Source: Ichthyophthirius multifiliis (lineage: Eukaryota; Ciliophora; Oligohymenophorea; Hymenostomatida). Taken from it: a stretch of 64,000 nt of DNA. Below, one piece after another: positions 40,149 to 51,149 of the stretch. A program made the position numbers and the translations under genes. The notes under the pieces were generated by a model, which saw only the letters and a program-made list of their open reading frames with translations, was not told the DNA's origin and made no database searches. The stretch lies in NCBI RefSeq assembly GCF_000220395.1, contig NW_004086179.1, positions 38,006 to 102,005 on the forward strand. The letters are read 5' to 3'. The first letter of the stretch is position 1, and the number at the start of each line of letters is the position of its first letter.

Positions 40149-41519
40149 GAATCCAGTAGGCGATTAACCTTAAGATATAGAAGCCCAAGTATATAGTGTA
40201 ATAGAACCTTATATAAAGAATCCATATAGTATATTAATGGCCATATAAAAAGGAAGCGACGACCTTGCGAATTCGGAAAGTTTAAAGCTTTCAAGAAAAA
40301 TAGATCCTTAAGGTAATCGTACAATAGGAGTTATTACATAATTAGATTTATTAGATGAATGTAATGATATATTGAATGATTTACAAAATAAAACATACCC
40401 ATTAAAACTAGGTATATATATAATATTTTTGTGTGTTTTAAGTAAAAAAAAAAAAAAAAAAAAAAAGGTTATGTTGGTGTAGTTATGAGAGGTAATAAAG
40501 ATTTAAAAACTAGAACAATAAAAGAATAGTTGTAAGAAGAAAAAGCTTTTTTTGACAAACATCCTATATATAAAAGATTTTTTAATGAAATGGGAGTTCC
40601 TTATTTAGTTAAGTTGTTAAATTTTTCCCTTATGAATCATATTAAGAAATATTTACCGACTTTAAGGGAAAATATTATCACTATTTTATGTAAACATGAA
40701 CAAGAACTTAAATAATATGGAGATTTTGAACAATTTGAAAGCAAATAAGCCCGAGAACTTTATTTATTAAAAATTTTTTCTTAATATACAAAATCATTTA
40801 GTTCTATATTATGTTATTTAATTTTTTATTTTATTTTATTTTTATTTTTATTTTTTTTAAAAAAAATATATGTATATTTATATTATAATTAACAAAAAAA
40901 GAGGATTCTTATATACAACCAAATACGTATGAATTATAAGGAGGATCAAGAATATAATATATATTCAATAATATATTTAGAAAATCAATATCAGAAATAA
41001 ACCCCTTCGATATATTAAATGATTAAGACATTCGTACTGCCATTAGAAATGCAAACGGAGTTCGTTAGTCTTTATTTATTGCAGAAGGAGCTTTTGATAA
41101 TCTTGTAAGATAATAAATTTCTAGACTTCTTAGCCCTTCTTTATAATGCAGTAATTTAATATATGAGGAACTTAGGAGAATTTTAAACCATATAAATATT
41201 CCAGAAATGAGTAGATTTAATAATTTAAATAATAGAATTTTCGGAATTATGGAAGCTGTACTCTAAAAATGCCTTTAACCAACAAATTAAATGATAAAAA
41301 GCTTTATAGAAATAGAATTAGGCTATATAAATACAAATCATCCTGATTTTGTATGTGCTATCGAAATGTTTTAAAACAAATAAAATGAAGTTGCGGTTGA
41401 TATAAAAAATATATAATAAAATGATAATAATAATCAGGATTAATCAGATTCCAATGTTTCGGTAATTTCAGAATAAAAATATAACATAAATAATAGAAAT
41501 AGTGATAATTTAGAGGAAA

Positions 41520-41567
<48 letters not shown>

Positions 41568-42408
41568 TATAATAATAATAAATAAATAATGAAAATGATA
41601 ATAGATTTTGGGGATGGCTTCCTTTTACTTCTAAATTAAATAAATAAACGTAACTTTTGGACAATAAATTAAAGAAAATGAACTTTACATAAATTTAAAA
41701 TAATGGAGAAGTAAAAACATTATTTTTTTATAATAAAAAAAAAAAGTATATAAAAGATGATTAAAGCAAACCAGAAACATCAAAAATATTTAACAATATA
41801 TAATAAAAATAAGAAAAAATTATTTATTCGTTTAACAATAGGTTTTCTCTTAATTCATTATTAGATAATACTAAACTAACTTAAAATTCATTACCTTTTG
41901 TATATTTATTTATATTTTTTATTTCTTTAATTATATACTAAATTTTTTATTTTATATTGCTATATTTTATAAATAAATATTTTTATTTATATTTATTTTC
42001 TTTTAATATTTTTTTATTAAAACTATAGGTCCCTAATCGTATAAAATTAAGTAGAAAACCAAATAGAAAAGAAATAAATGAGTTTGAAATGGTTAAAAAT
42101 TTAATTGTATCTTACTTTAATATTATAAAGAAAAACATAAATGATGTTGTACCTAAAACAATTATTTCTTTTTTAGTTAATAGAGTAAGAAAAATTATTT
42201 CTAAATATATTTTTTTTAAAAATAAATAAAAAAGTCTATAAATATAGCAGAAAGGGAATTAATTACTTATTTATATAAAGATGAATTATTTGAAGAGTTA
42301 TTATAGGAAAACTCTTACATAGTTAAACATCGAGAATATTCAAAATAATAAATAATTATATTAAAATCTTGCTTAAATGTTTTAAATGATTTGGATTGTA
42401 AGTTTTGA
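39635..42408 (+). CDS. dynamin-related GTPase
   Basis: Seven exons, about 784 residues. The G1 P-loop is [17 protein letters not shown]. The dynamin signature is [16 protein letters not shown]3 is [20 protein letters not shown] and G4 is [22 protein letters not shown] and [14 protein letters not shown] follow. The middle domain contains [28 protein letters not shown] and [12 protein letters not shown]-rich insert and a C-terminal GTPase effector domain ([34 protein letters not shown]) end it. There is no PH or proline-rich domain, as in fission-type or ciliate Drp proteins; such proteins constrict membranes (family knowledge). Introns: 39671-39712, 40096-40149, 40412-40467, 40813-40901, 41900-42028, 42185-42234. 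One A is missing in the run before GTAGCAGG near 39989-39992. Confidence 0.92.
41520..41590 (+). repeat. TAA trinucleotide array encoding polyglutamine
   Basis: A near-perfect array of TAA codons, with one TTA interruption, within the dynamin exon 40902-41899. In this genetic code it encodes about twenty consecutive glutamines between the GTPase/middle region and the effector domain. Confidence 0.85.
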
Positions 42409-42720
42409 AAGATGTTTATTAATTAGAAATAAAAAAATATAAATTATATAAATATATTTTATAATAAAAAAAAAAAAAAAAGTTTTGTATTATTTTAATA
42501 TTTATTTTTTATATTATATTGAATATGTTTTAATTTCAAAAATATATATATTTTTATTTTTAAATATTTCAAATAATACATCAATACTTTTATTAATATA
42601 TAAGTTTATTTTACTTGAAATTTAATAAATTTATAATTAACTTTTTTAAAAATAAATTTATGTAATTTAAATAATAAAATATTTGAATAAATTTATTATC
42701 AATTTATTTATATACAATAT

Positions 42721-42794
<74 letters not shown>

Positions 42795-42837
42795 TATTAA
42801 TTAATCAATATATTTTTTAAATAATTCAGAATTACCT
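42409..42837. other. intergenic (convergent 3' flanks)
   Basis: A/T sequence with the (TA)n run at 42716-42776. The true 3' end of the TMEM151-like copy 2 may extend into it, since no TGA was found in frame near its end. Confidence 0.5.
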
Positions 42838-43731
42838 ATTTATTATTTTAATTATTTTTTTTTTATTAATTTTATTAACTAAAATTTAAATTGTTTAAAT
42901 AGCTATAATCTTAAATTATTTTATTATTCTTAATACTAACAGACTTAACAATATAAATTTTTAAAAGACAAGTTTAGCAATTTATAATAATCCTATAAAG
43001 TAAATTTAATCCAAAAAAAGTAAATAAATAATACCAAAAATAATTAAATATAAAAGGCAACTTTTCATCTTTATAAATAGCTAAGCATTCTTACATATTT
43101 TCAAAATGTTTATTTTCCAATTTAAGTATATATTTATATTCTTAATATAAATCTTTAGATTTCATTTCTTTTTATAAACATTCAATAGTTTATTCCCAAA
43201 AAAATTCAGATTATCTATCTTTAAATGTGAAATCTAAATAACTGTTTATTCGAAATATCTTAGCTTTTTTAAAGTTTTAAGAAAAGTTTTCAGAAATATC
43301 AACACATGAGTATATTGGCATTTATATTTCTTTTATAAAAGATTCTTTTCTAAGTTTACCTTTTAGTTTTTTTTATTTTGTATGATGATAAGCTACACCT
43401 TTATAACTTATTTATATTTACTATGTTTTAAATTTTTTATATTTTTCTAATAAATCAGTTAAAGATTATTAATGTTTTAAAAATTAATTTATTTCACATA
43501 TTAAAAGAGAATCTACAAAATATATAATAATAAAAATTATTCCAAAAATTAATTAATATTTTAAAACTTTTTTAGTATATTTTTCTTAAAAAAAATTAAT
43601 AAAAAATATAATTGATAATCCAATTAAACATATTATTTGTAATTAAGGGGAATTTTTACTAAAAGAATTATTCCATTATGGTTTATAAAATTTATTTTTT
43701 AAAGGCTTTCTTAAAACATATAATTAATTTT
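42838..43731 (-). CDS. TMEM151-like membrane protein, copy 2
   Basis: Paralogue of the gene at 22350-23404, on the same strand. Shared blocks: KPQWNNSFS, two hydrophobic spans (IICLIGLSIIFFINFF and LIFGIIFIIIYFVDSLLICE), SYKGVAYHHTKQ, KESFIKEIQMPIYSCVDISE, KIFRINSYLDFTFKDRQSE, YILKLENKHFE and the final FNYFWYYLFTFFGLNLLYR. No frame slip is needed inside this copy. Both ends are uncertain. Upstream the frame continues into an ATT/TAA array (43738-43793) that would encode polyglutamine, with no ATG seen. Downstream the frame stays open into A/T, so a terminal intron is likely. TMEM151 function is unknown; it was not possible to predict a partner. Confidence 0.68.
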
Positions 43732-43737
43732 AATATA

Positions 43738-43740
43738 ATA

Positions 43741-43793
<53 letters not shown>
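43738..43793. repeat. ATT trinucleotide array
   Basis: About eighteen tandem ATT units. Read on the minus strand in the frame of the adjacent TMEM151-like gene the array is TAA codons, hence a possible polyglutamine tract at its N-terminus. Confidence 0.85.
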
Positions 43794-43794
<1 letters not shown>

Positions 43795-45059
43795 TTTAAT
43801 ATATTTTATATCTTATTTATTTTTATTTAATTATTTTTCATTTTATTTTTATTTGATAATATTTTTTTATTTTTATATTTTATTTAATTATATTATTAAT
43901 TTTTTTATTATTTTTTTTATTATATTCTGTATATATAATATATACTTTAAAATAATTAATATTTAAATATATTATTTAATTATTAGTTTTTATTTTATAT
44001 TAATATATCTTTTTATATTTTTAATAAAATTAATATTTAATATTTTATTTTTTATATGTTATTTTTTTTATAATTAATTATATTTATTATTTAAATTAAC
44101 TTTATTTATCTATTAATTTTTTTTTTCTAATTTATAAGTTTATAATATTATATTTTTCTGCTATAAATTTTTACAACATTAAACCTGCTTTCTAAAATTT
44201 TAATATATTTTTTTTTATTTTAGCTATTTATTATATATTTATTTTAATATTTAATTAAAGATTTTTTTTTTATTATATATTTAATATTAATAAAATATAT
44301 AATCTTATAAAAATAAAAATTATTTAATTTAATTTTAATCTGAAATTACAAAATAAAAATAATCAAAATTTAGATATAAATATACCTCAATATTTTTATT
44401 TATAAAAAATACTTATTTTATTTTTTATTTAAATAAATAATCTTAAAATTTTTAAATTCTTAATTTTATTTCTTTTTAAACTATTATATTTTTTATAATA
44501 TATTTAATTAAATATTCAAAATTTAGTATATTTTCTAAAAATAATTATAAACCAATTTATATGTTTTATTATTTAAGTATTTAAAATATATTTTTTAATT
44601 TTTTTGAAATTATTTTTTTTTATTTAATTTTATCTAAAAATTATTATTAATGATAAGATATTTTATTTTTTAATTAATTTCTATAATAAATATTAAAATT
44701 AATTTTCTTTTGCAAATATATTATATTAAAATAAATTATAATAAAATATTAAATATATAAATAATATAATTAGTTAGTTAAATATTTTAAGGAATTATTA
44801 TAAACATATTTTTGTAATTTTGCTTAATTAACTTTTTTTAATGATTACATTAATTTTTGGAAAAAAGAGGTAATTACAAAACTTTTTTATTTTATTTTTT
44901 TAATAATTAATATATTTTTTCTTTATAAAATTTTAAATTAATATACTTTATTTTATTAATAATATAAGTAAGCAAGAACCTATTAAAATCACAATATAAA
45001 ATTGTAAAATATCAGTTTAAAATTATAAAAAAATGCATATAAAAATTATAATTATAGTA

Positions 45060-45510
45060 TAAGACTAGATAATTTATTCGCAATAAAAATATTTTAAATA
45101 AGATAAATAAAGCAAAAGTAAATCTAATGACTAAAACTCTATGAAAGATAGATGAGATGAAAATAGCGATAATAAATACGAAAAAATATACGTATTACAA
45201 ACAAATTATGACATAATAACTAAATAATGAGAAAATACCTAAAAATAGAGCAGTTTAATTTTATTTATATGTAAATCATTACTAATATAGTAATTAAATA
45301 ATAATATCATATGATAGTATTCATCAGACAATAAGTCTTGCGTTTGTGAATTTTAATATTTGGTACTCCCTTTAGATGAGAAAAAATATAAATAATATGT
45401 ATTTAGCTGGTACATATAAATGTATATTTCAATGCATTTATTAGAATAATATAAAACAATAACCAGGTTAAAAATTGTGTATGTCAATATAAAATAAAAT
45501 TAAATAATTA
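45060..45510 (+). pseudogene. coding-like remnant, family unknown
   Basis: G and C content rises here within a long spacer. One frame reads KYEKIYVLQTNYDIITKQ, flanked by in-frame TGA codons. Another frame further on reads NKSCVCEFQYLVLPLDEKK then YVFSWYIQMYISMHLLEQ. No continuous frame, start codon or recognisable domain joins the pieces, so a decayed gene is the simplest reading. An unrecognised multi-exon gene is possible. Confidence 0.3.
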
Positions 45511-45801
45511 CAATTATTAATAATAAATATAAATACTACTTGTATTATTATAAATCATAAAAAATTTAATAAAAATTAAATTTTATTTTAAAATTAAAAA
45601 AAATTTATAAATTTATAAATAATATTGTAATTAACGATAAAAAAATGAATTTATTAAAAAAATTGTATAAAAAAAATAAAAAAATTAGCAAATAATTAAA
45701 AAAATTATACTTTAGGAATCTGTAAATAAATTAAGAATAAAATTATTAAAAATTAAAAATTTGTAAAATGTTTCATATATAAAAAAAAGATGTAAAAATA
45801 A

Positions 45802-45832
<31 letters not shown>

Positions 45833-46267
45833 ATATATATATATATATATATAACATATATATAATTTAATTTTTTTCTTTAATATTAACTATAAATTTA
45901 TACTTTAAATCTTTTATATATTATTTATTAAAAATGAAGGTTTACTAAAAATTTTCACACTATTTAAAAATTACTAATTTATAAAATATTAAAATATGAT
46001 ATATTTATTATAATAAAATATATAATGTATTTTTAATATATATTTAGCAATTAAATAATTATATTTTTTTAATTTTTAATCGATATTTATAATATATCAA
46101 TAAAATCTAGAATATTTTTTTGTTTATTCATATAATTTTATTTTTACCTAATTATAAATTTATTAAACAATAATAATACTTAAATGCAATATATACAAAA
46201 TCACTAATGTAATATTAATTAAAAAAAATATCAAATAAAAAAAACTTATAAAAGAATAAAAATAAAA

Positions 46268-47146
46268 ATGATATTAGATAATCCTCAATATGAAGATCTT
46301 AAAATAATGAATTCATATTTATTAGCTACAGATAAAAATCTCGATTCATAATTTTTACTAGACGAAAAACTTCCTAATAATTAAAATGTTAGTAAATTAA
46401 GCTTTATTACTTATAATGTATGGTTTGATAAATAAAATTTTGTTTTAAGAAACAATAAGCTATTTGAAATATTTACTTAATTTGAACCTGATTTCATATG
46501 TATATAAGAAGCGACTTAAAAATTTATAGATTTAATAAGAAAAAATAGAGAAATTTGTGATAAATATTATTTTTCACAAAATATAATTGATTATTATGAC
46601 GTTTTAATTTTATCAAAATATAAATGCAATTTTTATTCTCGATAATTTCCTTCAAATATGAACCGAAAAATAGTAATAAGTGAATTTGCTGTAAATTCAC
46701 AAATTTTCGCTGTAGGAAATACTCATCTTGAAAGTTTGGATCATAATGCAGAATATAGAAAATGTTAAATGAATATAAGCTATAATTAACTAAATAAATA
46801 TCAACATAATATTTTAATGGGAGATCTTAATTTTGATTCATAAAAAGAAAATTAAAATATAATTGATAGCTATATTGATACATGGTAATTTCTTAAATAT
46901 AATGAAAAAGGCTACACTATGCCATAAACTGATTTTTTTCCAGCCTGGAGGCCTGATAGAATTCTGTTAAATAAATGCGAAGATTGGATCCCTAGTCATA
47001 TTTAAATTATTGGTAAAGAACCGTTGCCTTAGTTTTTAAATTAAGATTATAATAATGAAAATTAAAATTTAATTAGAACTCCATCTGACCATTATGGATT
47101 ATATTGTGAAATATCATTAAAATAGAAACATTCGTTATAAAAATGA
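46268..47146 (+). CDS. TDP2-like endonuclease/exonuclease/phosphatase
   Basis: Single exon, 292 residues, no frame problems. Motifs of the Mg2+-dependent endonuclease/exonuclease/phosphatase fold appear in TDP2 order: SFITYNVWFD (metal-site Asn), DFICIQEAT (catalytic Glu), VLILSKYKC, VGNTHLES, LMGDLNFDS (Asp/Asn pair), YIDTWQFL, WRPDRILL and the terminal TPSDHYGLYCEI (catalytic Asp-His). TDP2 removes topoisomerase II tyrosyl adducts from 5' DNA ends (family knowledge). The HLES and GDLNFDS forms favour TDP2 over APE1 or sphingomyelinase relatives, but substrate specificity is inferred. It converges on the helicase-nuclease gene. Confidence 0.83.
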
Positions 47147-47621
47147 TTTAATATATATACGTATATATAATATTAAATAAATAAAAAAATTAATTTAAAA
47201 ATATATTTTAATAATATGTTGTGTTAATTAACAATAAATAAAAAAATTATTATTATTAAATATTAATTTATTTAATATATTAAAATAAAAAAAAAATATA
47301 TTATTTTAATTAATTACTTTAATAACAATTTATTAATATAAATAATTTTTATTAATATTTAAATAAAGATTTAATTAATTAATTAATTAATTATATATAT
47401 AATATATATATATATATTTATATATATATATATATATATAATTTTTTTTCATTATTTTATTTAATTAAAGTATTTATATAATCATTTTTATAAGAAAGAA
47501 ATAAAAATTATTATATATTAATATTTAATATATTATTTTTATAATATTTTTTACTTATATAATATTTTATTTTATTTTAAATAAAAAAAAAATCATTATA
47601 TTTTTTATAAATAATATATTT
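47147..47621. other. intergenic (convergent 3' flanks)
   Basis: A/T spacer with a (TA)n run around 47395-47440. No gene seen. Confidence 0.6.
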
Positions 47622-49998
47622 TCAATGTTAATATTTCTACAATAGATTTTTATATTCACATAGATTTTATATATTTTCTATAAATTATTCATCATTTACT
47701 AATTATGGTTATAAATATTTAGATTAGATTAAATAATCTACTAAATTATTTAATTTTTTACGAGTTGATTTAATTTCTAAAATTTAATTATTTTAAATAT
47801 TAAAAAGATAGTATTTATAATCTGATAGTTTTGTTACTTCTTTTGATTTAAGCTTTTTTAACTCTTCTTTAAAATAATGAGTTTCTTATTTTTACAGAAA
47901 TTTTAAAGGAAGAATTTTAGTTTTTTCTTCAATTTTTACTTTAGCTTTTTTATTTTTAATAATTTTGAGAAATTAGCATTATTATATTTTTCCTTTTTTT
48001 GACAAATAAGATATTATCTTAAGATTCGAATTTTAATTATTTCAAAGCTTTAATTTTTTTTTTCAATTCAGCAATCTCGATTTCAATTTTACAATAATTT
48101 TGCATAAAAAGATACATATACAATCCTAACTAAATAATATTTTCGTCTTTAAATTAATTAACAAATTTAAATTCCCATATATTTTACTTATCAATACAAT
48201 CTATAGAACCCATAAGTTATTTACAAATACCATCTTTTCTAATTAATGTAAAAAGTTGTTTCTCAAAAATAGCTTCTTAGCTTATTTAAGCCTAAAATCT
48301 TTCTAAGGAATCATCTAGATTTTATTAACTTAGCCAAGAATAATCTTATATTTATCGAACTTTGAAAATTAATTTAGAATTTATAGAATTTAAAATATTA
48401 GATAAAAATAATAGTTCTTCAGTATCAATATCCGGAAGTTTATCCAAAATATCTTCGAATTGAGAAATATATGGTTAATAAATTTCTTATTAAATCTCAT
48501 CTTTAAGTAAATATATAATACTTGAATGATTTTTAGATTTTAATTCAAAATATAAAGGAATTGCTAAACCATTTATTTCACTAATAGATTCTTAAATACT
48601 AATCATATTTCCGTCTTCTTAAGACATATTTTGTTAAGTTTTAAAAGGGATATTTATCTATTTTTCAGGTTTTTAAATCTATTCAATAAATAAATAATTT
48701 TTTATTGCGTTTTAAAGGACATCACAATTAAGAAACTTAATAAAATCAGTAACAGAAACTATTTATGTCAACTTGTCTATACAGCTTTAATTATTATTTT
48801 TATTTACTTAAATATTAGGAAATTCCTTAATAACTTCACAGTATTTATTTAGATTTTCTTATTTCAAAAAAGGCAAATAATCATATTTATTATCATGAAT
48901 TACAGTCAATCTTTCTAAAGCTCTAGTTAATGCGACATATATTTCATTAGTACAAATATCTGGTGTAGAATAATTCTTTTTATAAGCATTTACATAAAAA
49001 GTGTCAAAATTATAAACAATTACAACTTTTCTTTCTAGTCCTTTGACTTAATGAAATGTTGAAAAAACGATTTTATTCTTGGTCGTTTCTTCATCTATTT
49101 TATGCTCATCTGAAAGAGGTATAAATACAGGAATAGACTTTTCTGATAAATAATTAGCCAAAATTCTAATGGGAGATTTTATATTTTTAATAGAAGGAGC
49201 AAGTATAAAAATATCTTCTACTTTATATCCTTATTTTAAATAAAATATAACTTCTTTAAAAGCAAATAAACCATAAGAATTTCCAATAAAATAGCGAGGC
49301 TTACTTCCTTATTTAAATGACTTTATATATTCCCAGTCTAATAGACAACCATTTATAAAACTTGCAATTTAATGGGGAACTCTAAAACTTTAAGAGATTT
49401 TTAATTTTTTCCAAGGAAAAATAGTAAAATTTTCATATATTATATTTGCATATTTGATAAATCTACTATCAGAGCCCATAAATGAATAAATTGATTATTT
49501 TTAATCGCCAAAAACACATATTTAAATACTTTTTTAATAAATAGAATTGTTATCATTAAGAATTTTTAAAAAAAGTTTATAATATAACTTAGACATATCT
49601 TATGCTTCATCTATTATAAATAAATCGTAATTAATTTTTTTTTAAGACGCAACTATGTTAGGGAGAAGAATTTATTTAAGTCCATTATCATCAATACATA
49701 TTTCGCTATAAAAATTATATGCAAAAGAATGGTAGGTATGCACTTCTATATTTTTTAGGTTTTACTCAATAACTTTTTCTATTGTTTTTTATCTTAAGCG
49801 TCTATTATATGTTAACAGAAGAATTTATTTATTTTTAAAACTTTTACTTATTTCAAGGCTAGTAGTTGTTTTTCCACTACCTGCTACTGAATCAACTATT
49901 AAATTAAATTTTTACAAAGAATTAATAATAGCTTTTTGTTCTTAAGAAATTTTAAAGTTAGAAGAGTTTTATTTTTCAGTAATATTTTCGATTTACAT
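47622..49998 (-). CDS. SF1 (UvrD/Rep-like) helicase fused to RecB-type nuclease
   Basis: One exon, about 791 residues. Helicase motifs: Q-motif region SQEQKAIINSL, Walker A VDSVAGSGKTTTSLEI, LLTYNRRLRQKT, VHTYHSFAYNF, Walker B LFIIDEAQDMS, motif III VFGDQKQSIYSFMG, motif IV KLKISQSFRVPHQIA, motif V VFSTFHQVKGLERKVVIVYN, motif VI EIYVALTRALERL. Near the C-terminus a PD-(D/E)XK-like core follows: MGSIDCIDKQNIWEFKFV (Asp, then E-x-K) and QLGLYMYLF, the Gln-Tyr motif of RecB-family nucleases. The layout parallels AddA/RecB-like and some viral helicases; DNA-end processing is inferred. The frame slips once at the T run 47994-48000 (one A too many on the coding strand); the restored end reads YYLFNIQNNQILEIKSTRKK and closes with TGA at 47622. 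Confidence 0.82.
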
Positions 49999-50356
49999 TT
50001 TTATAAAAAAAACTTGTTTTACTTAAATATGAGAATAATTTATATTTCAAATAAATTTAATTGCTAATTTTATCAAATATAAAATATTACTAATAAAATA
50101 AAATGTATATTAAGCATTTCTTTAATTAAAAATTAACAGCTCAAATTGCTTAATATTTATAATATTTTTTTATACGCTTAATTATAATTATAATTTAATA
50201 TGTTATATTATTATAAATGCTATATAATAATATTTTTTAATAATTATTTTGTAAAAATTTTAACAAAAATTTATTATTTTTTTTTTTTTTAGAAAAAATA
50301 AACATCACTAGAAATTATAAAAAATATATCTATCTTTATAATATTAATAATATTTT
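49999..50356. other. intergenic (helicase-nuclease 5' flank)
   Basis: A/T-rich spacer between the RNase H2C stop and the helicase-nuclease start on the same strand. It is expected to hold the helicase-nuclease promoter, but no element is recognisable. Confidence 0.55.
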
Positions 50357-50770
50357 TCATTCTTAATTAATTTCACTAAGTAATTATAAATAAGTATAAT
50401 TAGATATTAATTTATCTTATGGAATCGGTTCCTCATCATGTTTCCATTCATATATATTATTACATCTATCAGTTTCGAAAAATTTAATGTTTTCTTGGTT
50501 CTTAATACTTCTTGTAAATATATGACCTTGAATTATATCATTTTAATTTAAAGGAATTTTATATCCTTTAACTTCTCTTCCATATAAACTTGTTTTAAAA
50601 TGTAAAAAGTCTTCTTTAAGTTAATATTTTGCTTCACGAATTGTTGATTCGAAATATTTATCTACTTATGCTTCGCAATTTAATTCAATTTTAAAAGGCA
50701 ATAAATGAACGTTATTTAAATTTTTTACTTAATTTAAATTATTTTCAACTTTGGGTATAAATTAATACAT
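50357..50770 (-). CDS. RNASEH2C: ribonuclease H2 subunit C
   Basis: Single exon, 137 residues. The family core is present: NNVHLLPFKIELNCEAQVDK then YF, a divergent middle, and HFKTSLYGREVKGYKIPLNQ with DIIQGHIFTRSIK. In other eukaryotes the same layout (VHLLPC...A.V..YF, RGR.L.G....P....G) defines the non-catalytic C subunit. It pairs with subunit B to support the catalytic A subunit in removing ribonucleotides and RNA primers from DNA (family knowledge). The usual glycine-tyrosine turn before the final strand is replaced by NQND. A GC-alternating block lies about 195 bases upstream of the start. Confidence 0.83.
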
Positions 50771-51149
50771 ATTTATTTTTTTGTAGACAAAATATATTTT
50801 ATAATATAAAATTAATATTAATATATATATGCATATATATATGTAAATAAATATCTATATTATATATAAATATATAATATATATATATAGATATATATAT
50901 ATATATATATATTTATTTTTCGTTTTTTTTATATATATTTTTTTTTATTTTTAATATAAAATATTCGCGCGCGTTGTAAATTCGTTATTTTTTTTAAAAT
51001 AAATCAATTTTATATCTAGTATTACAAAAATTACATAATCTATTTATTATTTAATTATAAAATAATATAATATATTAAAATTTTTATAATTTATATAATT
51101 ATCTTAATGTGAATTTTATTTTATTTATAAATTTTGGTTTATTTTTTTT
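50771..51149. other. intergenic, RNase H2C 5' flank
   Basis: A/T spacer with (TA)n runs at 50820-50910 and the isolated CGCGCGCG block (separate entry). No gene seen. Confidence 0.55.
50964..50974. promoter_or_regulatory. CGCGCGCG block upstream of RNase H2C
   Basis: TTCGCGCGCGT stands in DNA that is otherwise nearly pure A/T. CGCGCGCG spans 50966-50973, about 195 bases upstream of the RNase H2C start. It resembles E2F/DP-type sites (TTTSSCGC), which control S-phase genes in other eukaryotes. A regulatory role is inference only. Confidence 0.28.

Larger units (their letters stand above)
43731..46267. other. 2.5 kb intergenic region with ATT array and coding-like debris
   Basis: Begins with an ATT/TAA trinucleotide array (43738-43793). 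The segment 45060-45510 has exon-like composition (separate entry). TA runs lie around 45800-45850. The rest is featureless A/T. Confidence 0.5.

Noticed and set aside
40034..40324. Minus-strand open stretch inside the dynamin gene.
   Set aside because: It is the shadow of the conserved GTPase exon on the plus strand and contains the intron's A run as a phenylalanine tract.
45150..45270. Reading the TGA codons in the 45 kb remnant as tryptophan to rescue a long frame.
   Set aside because: All well-supported genes in the window use TGA as stop, so a private reassignment is not justified.
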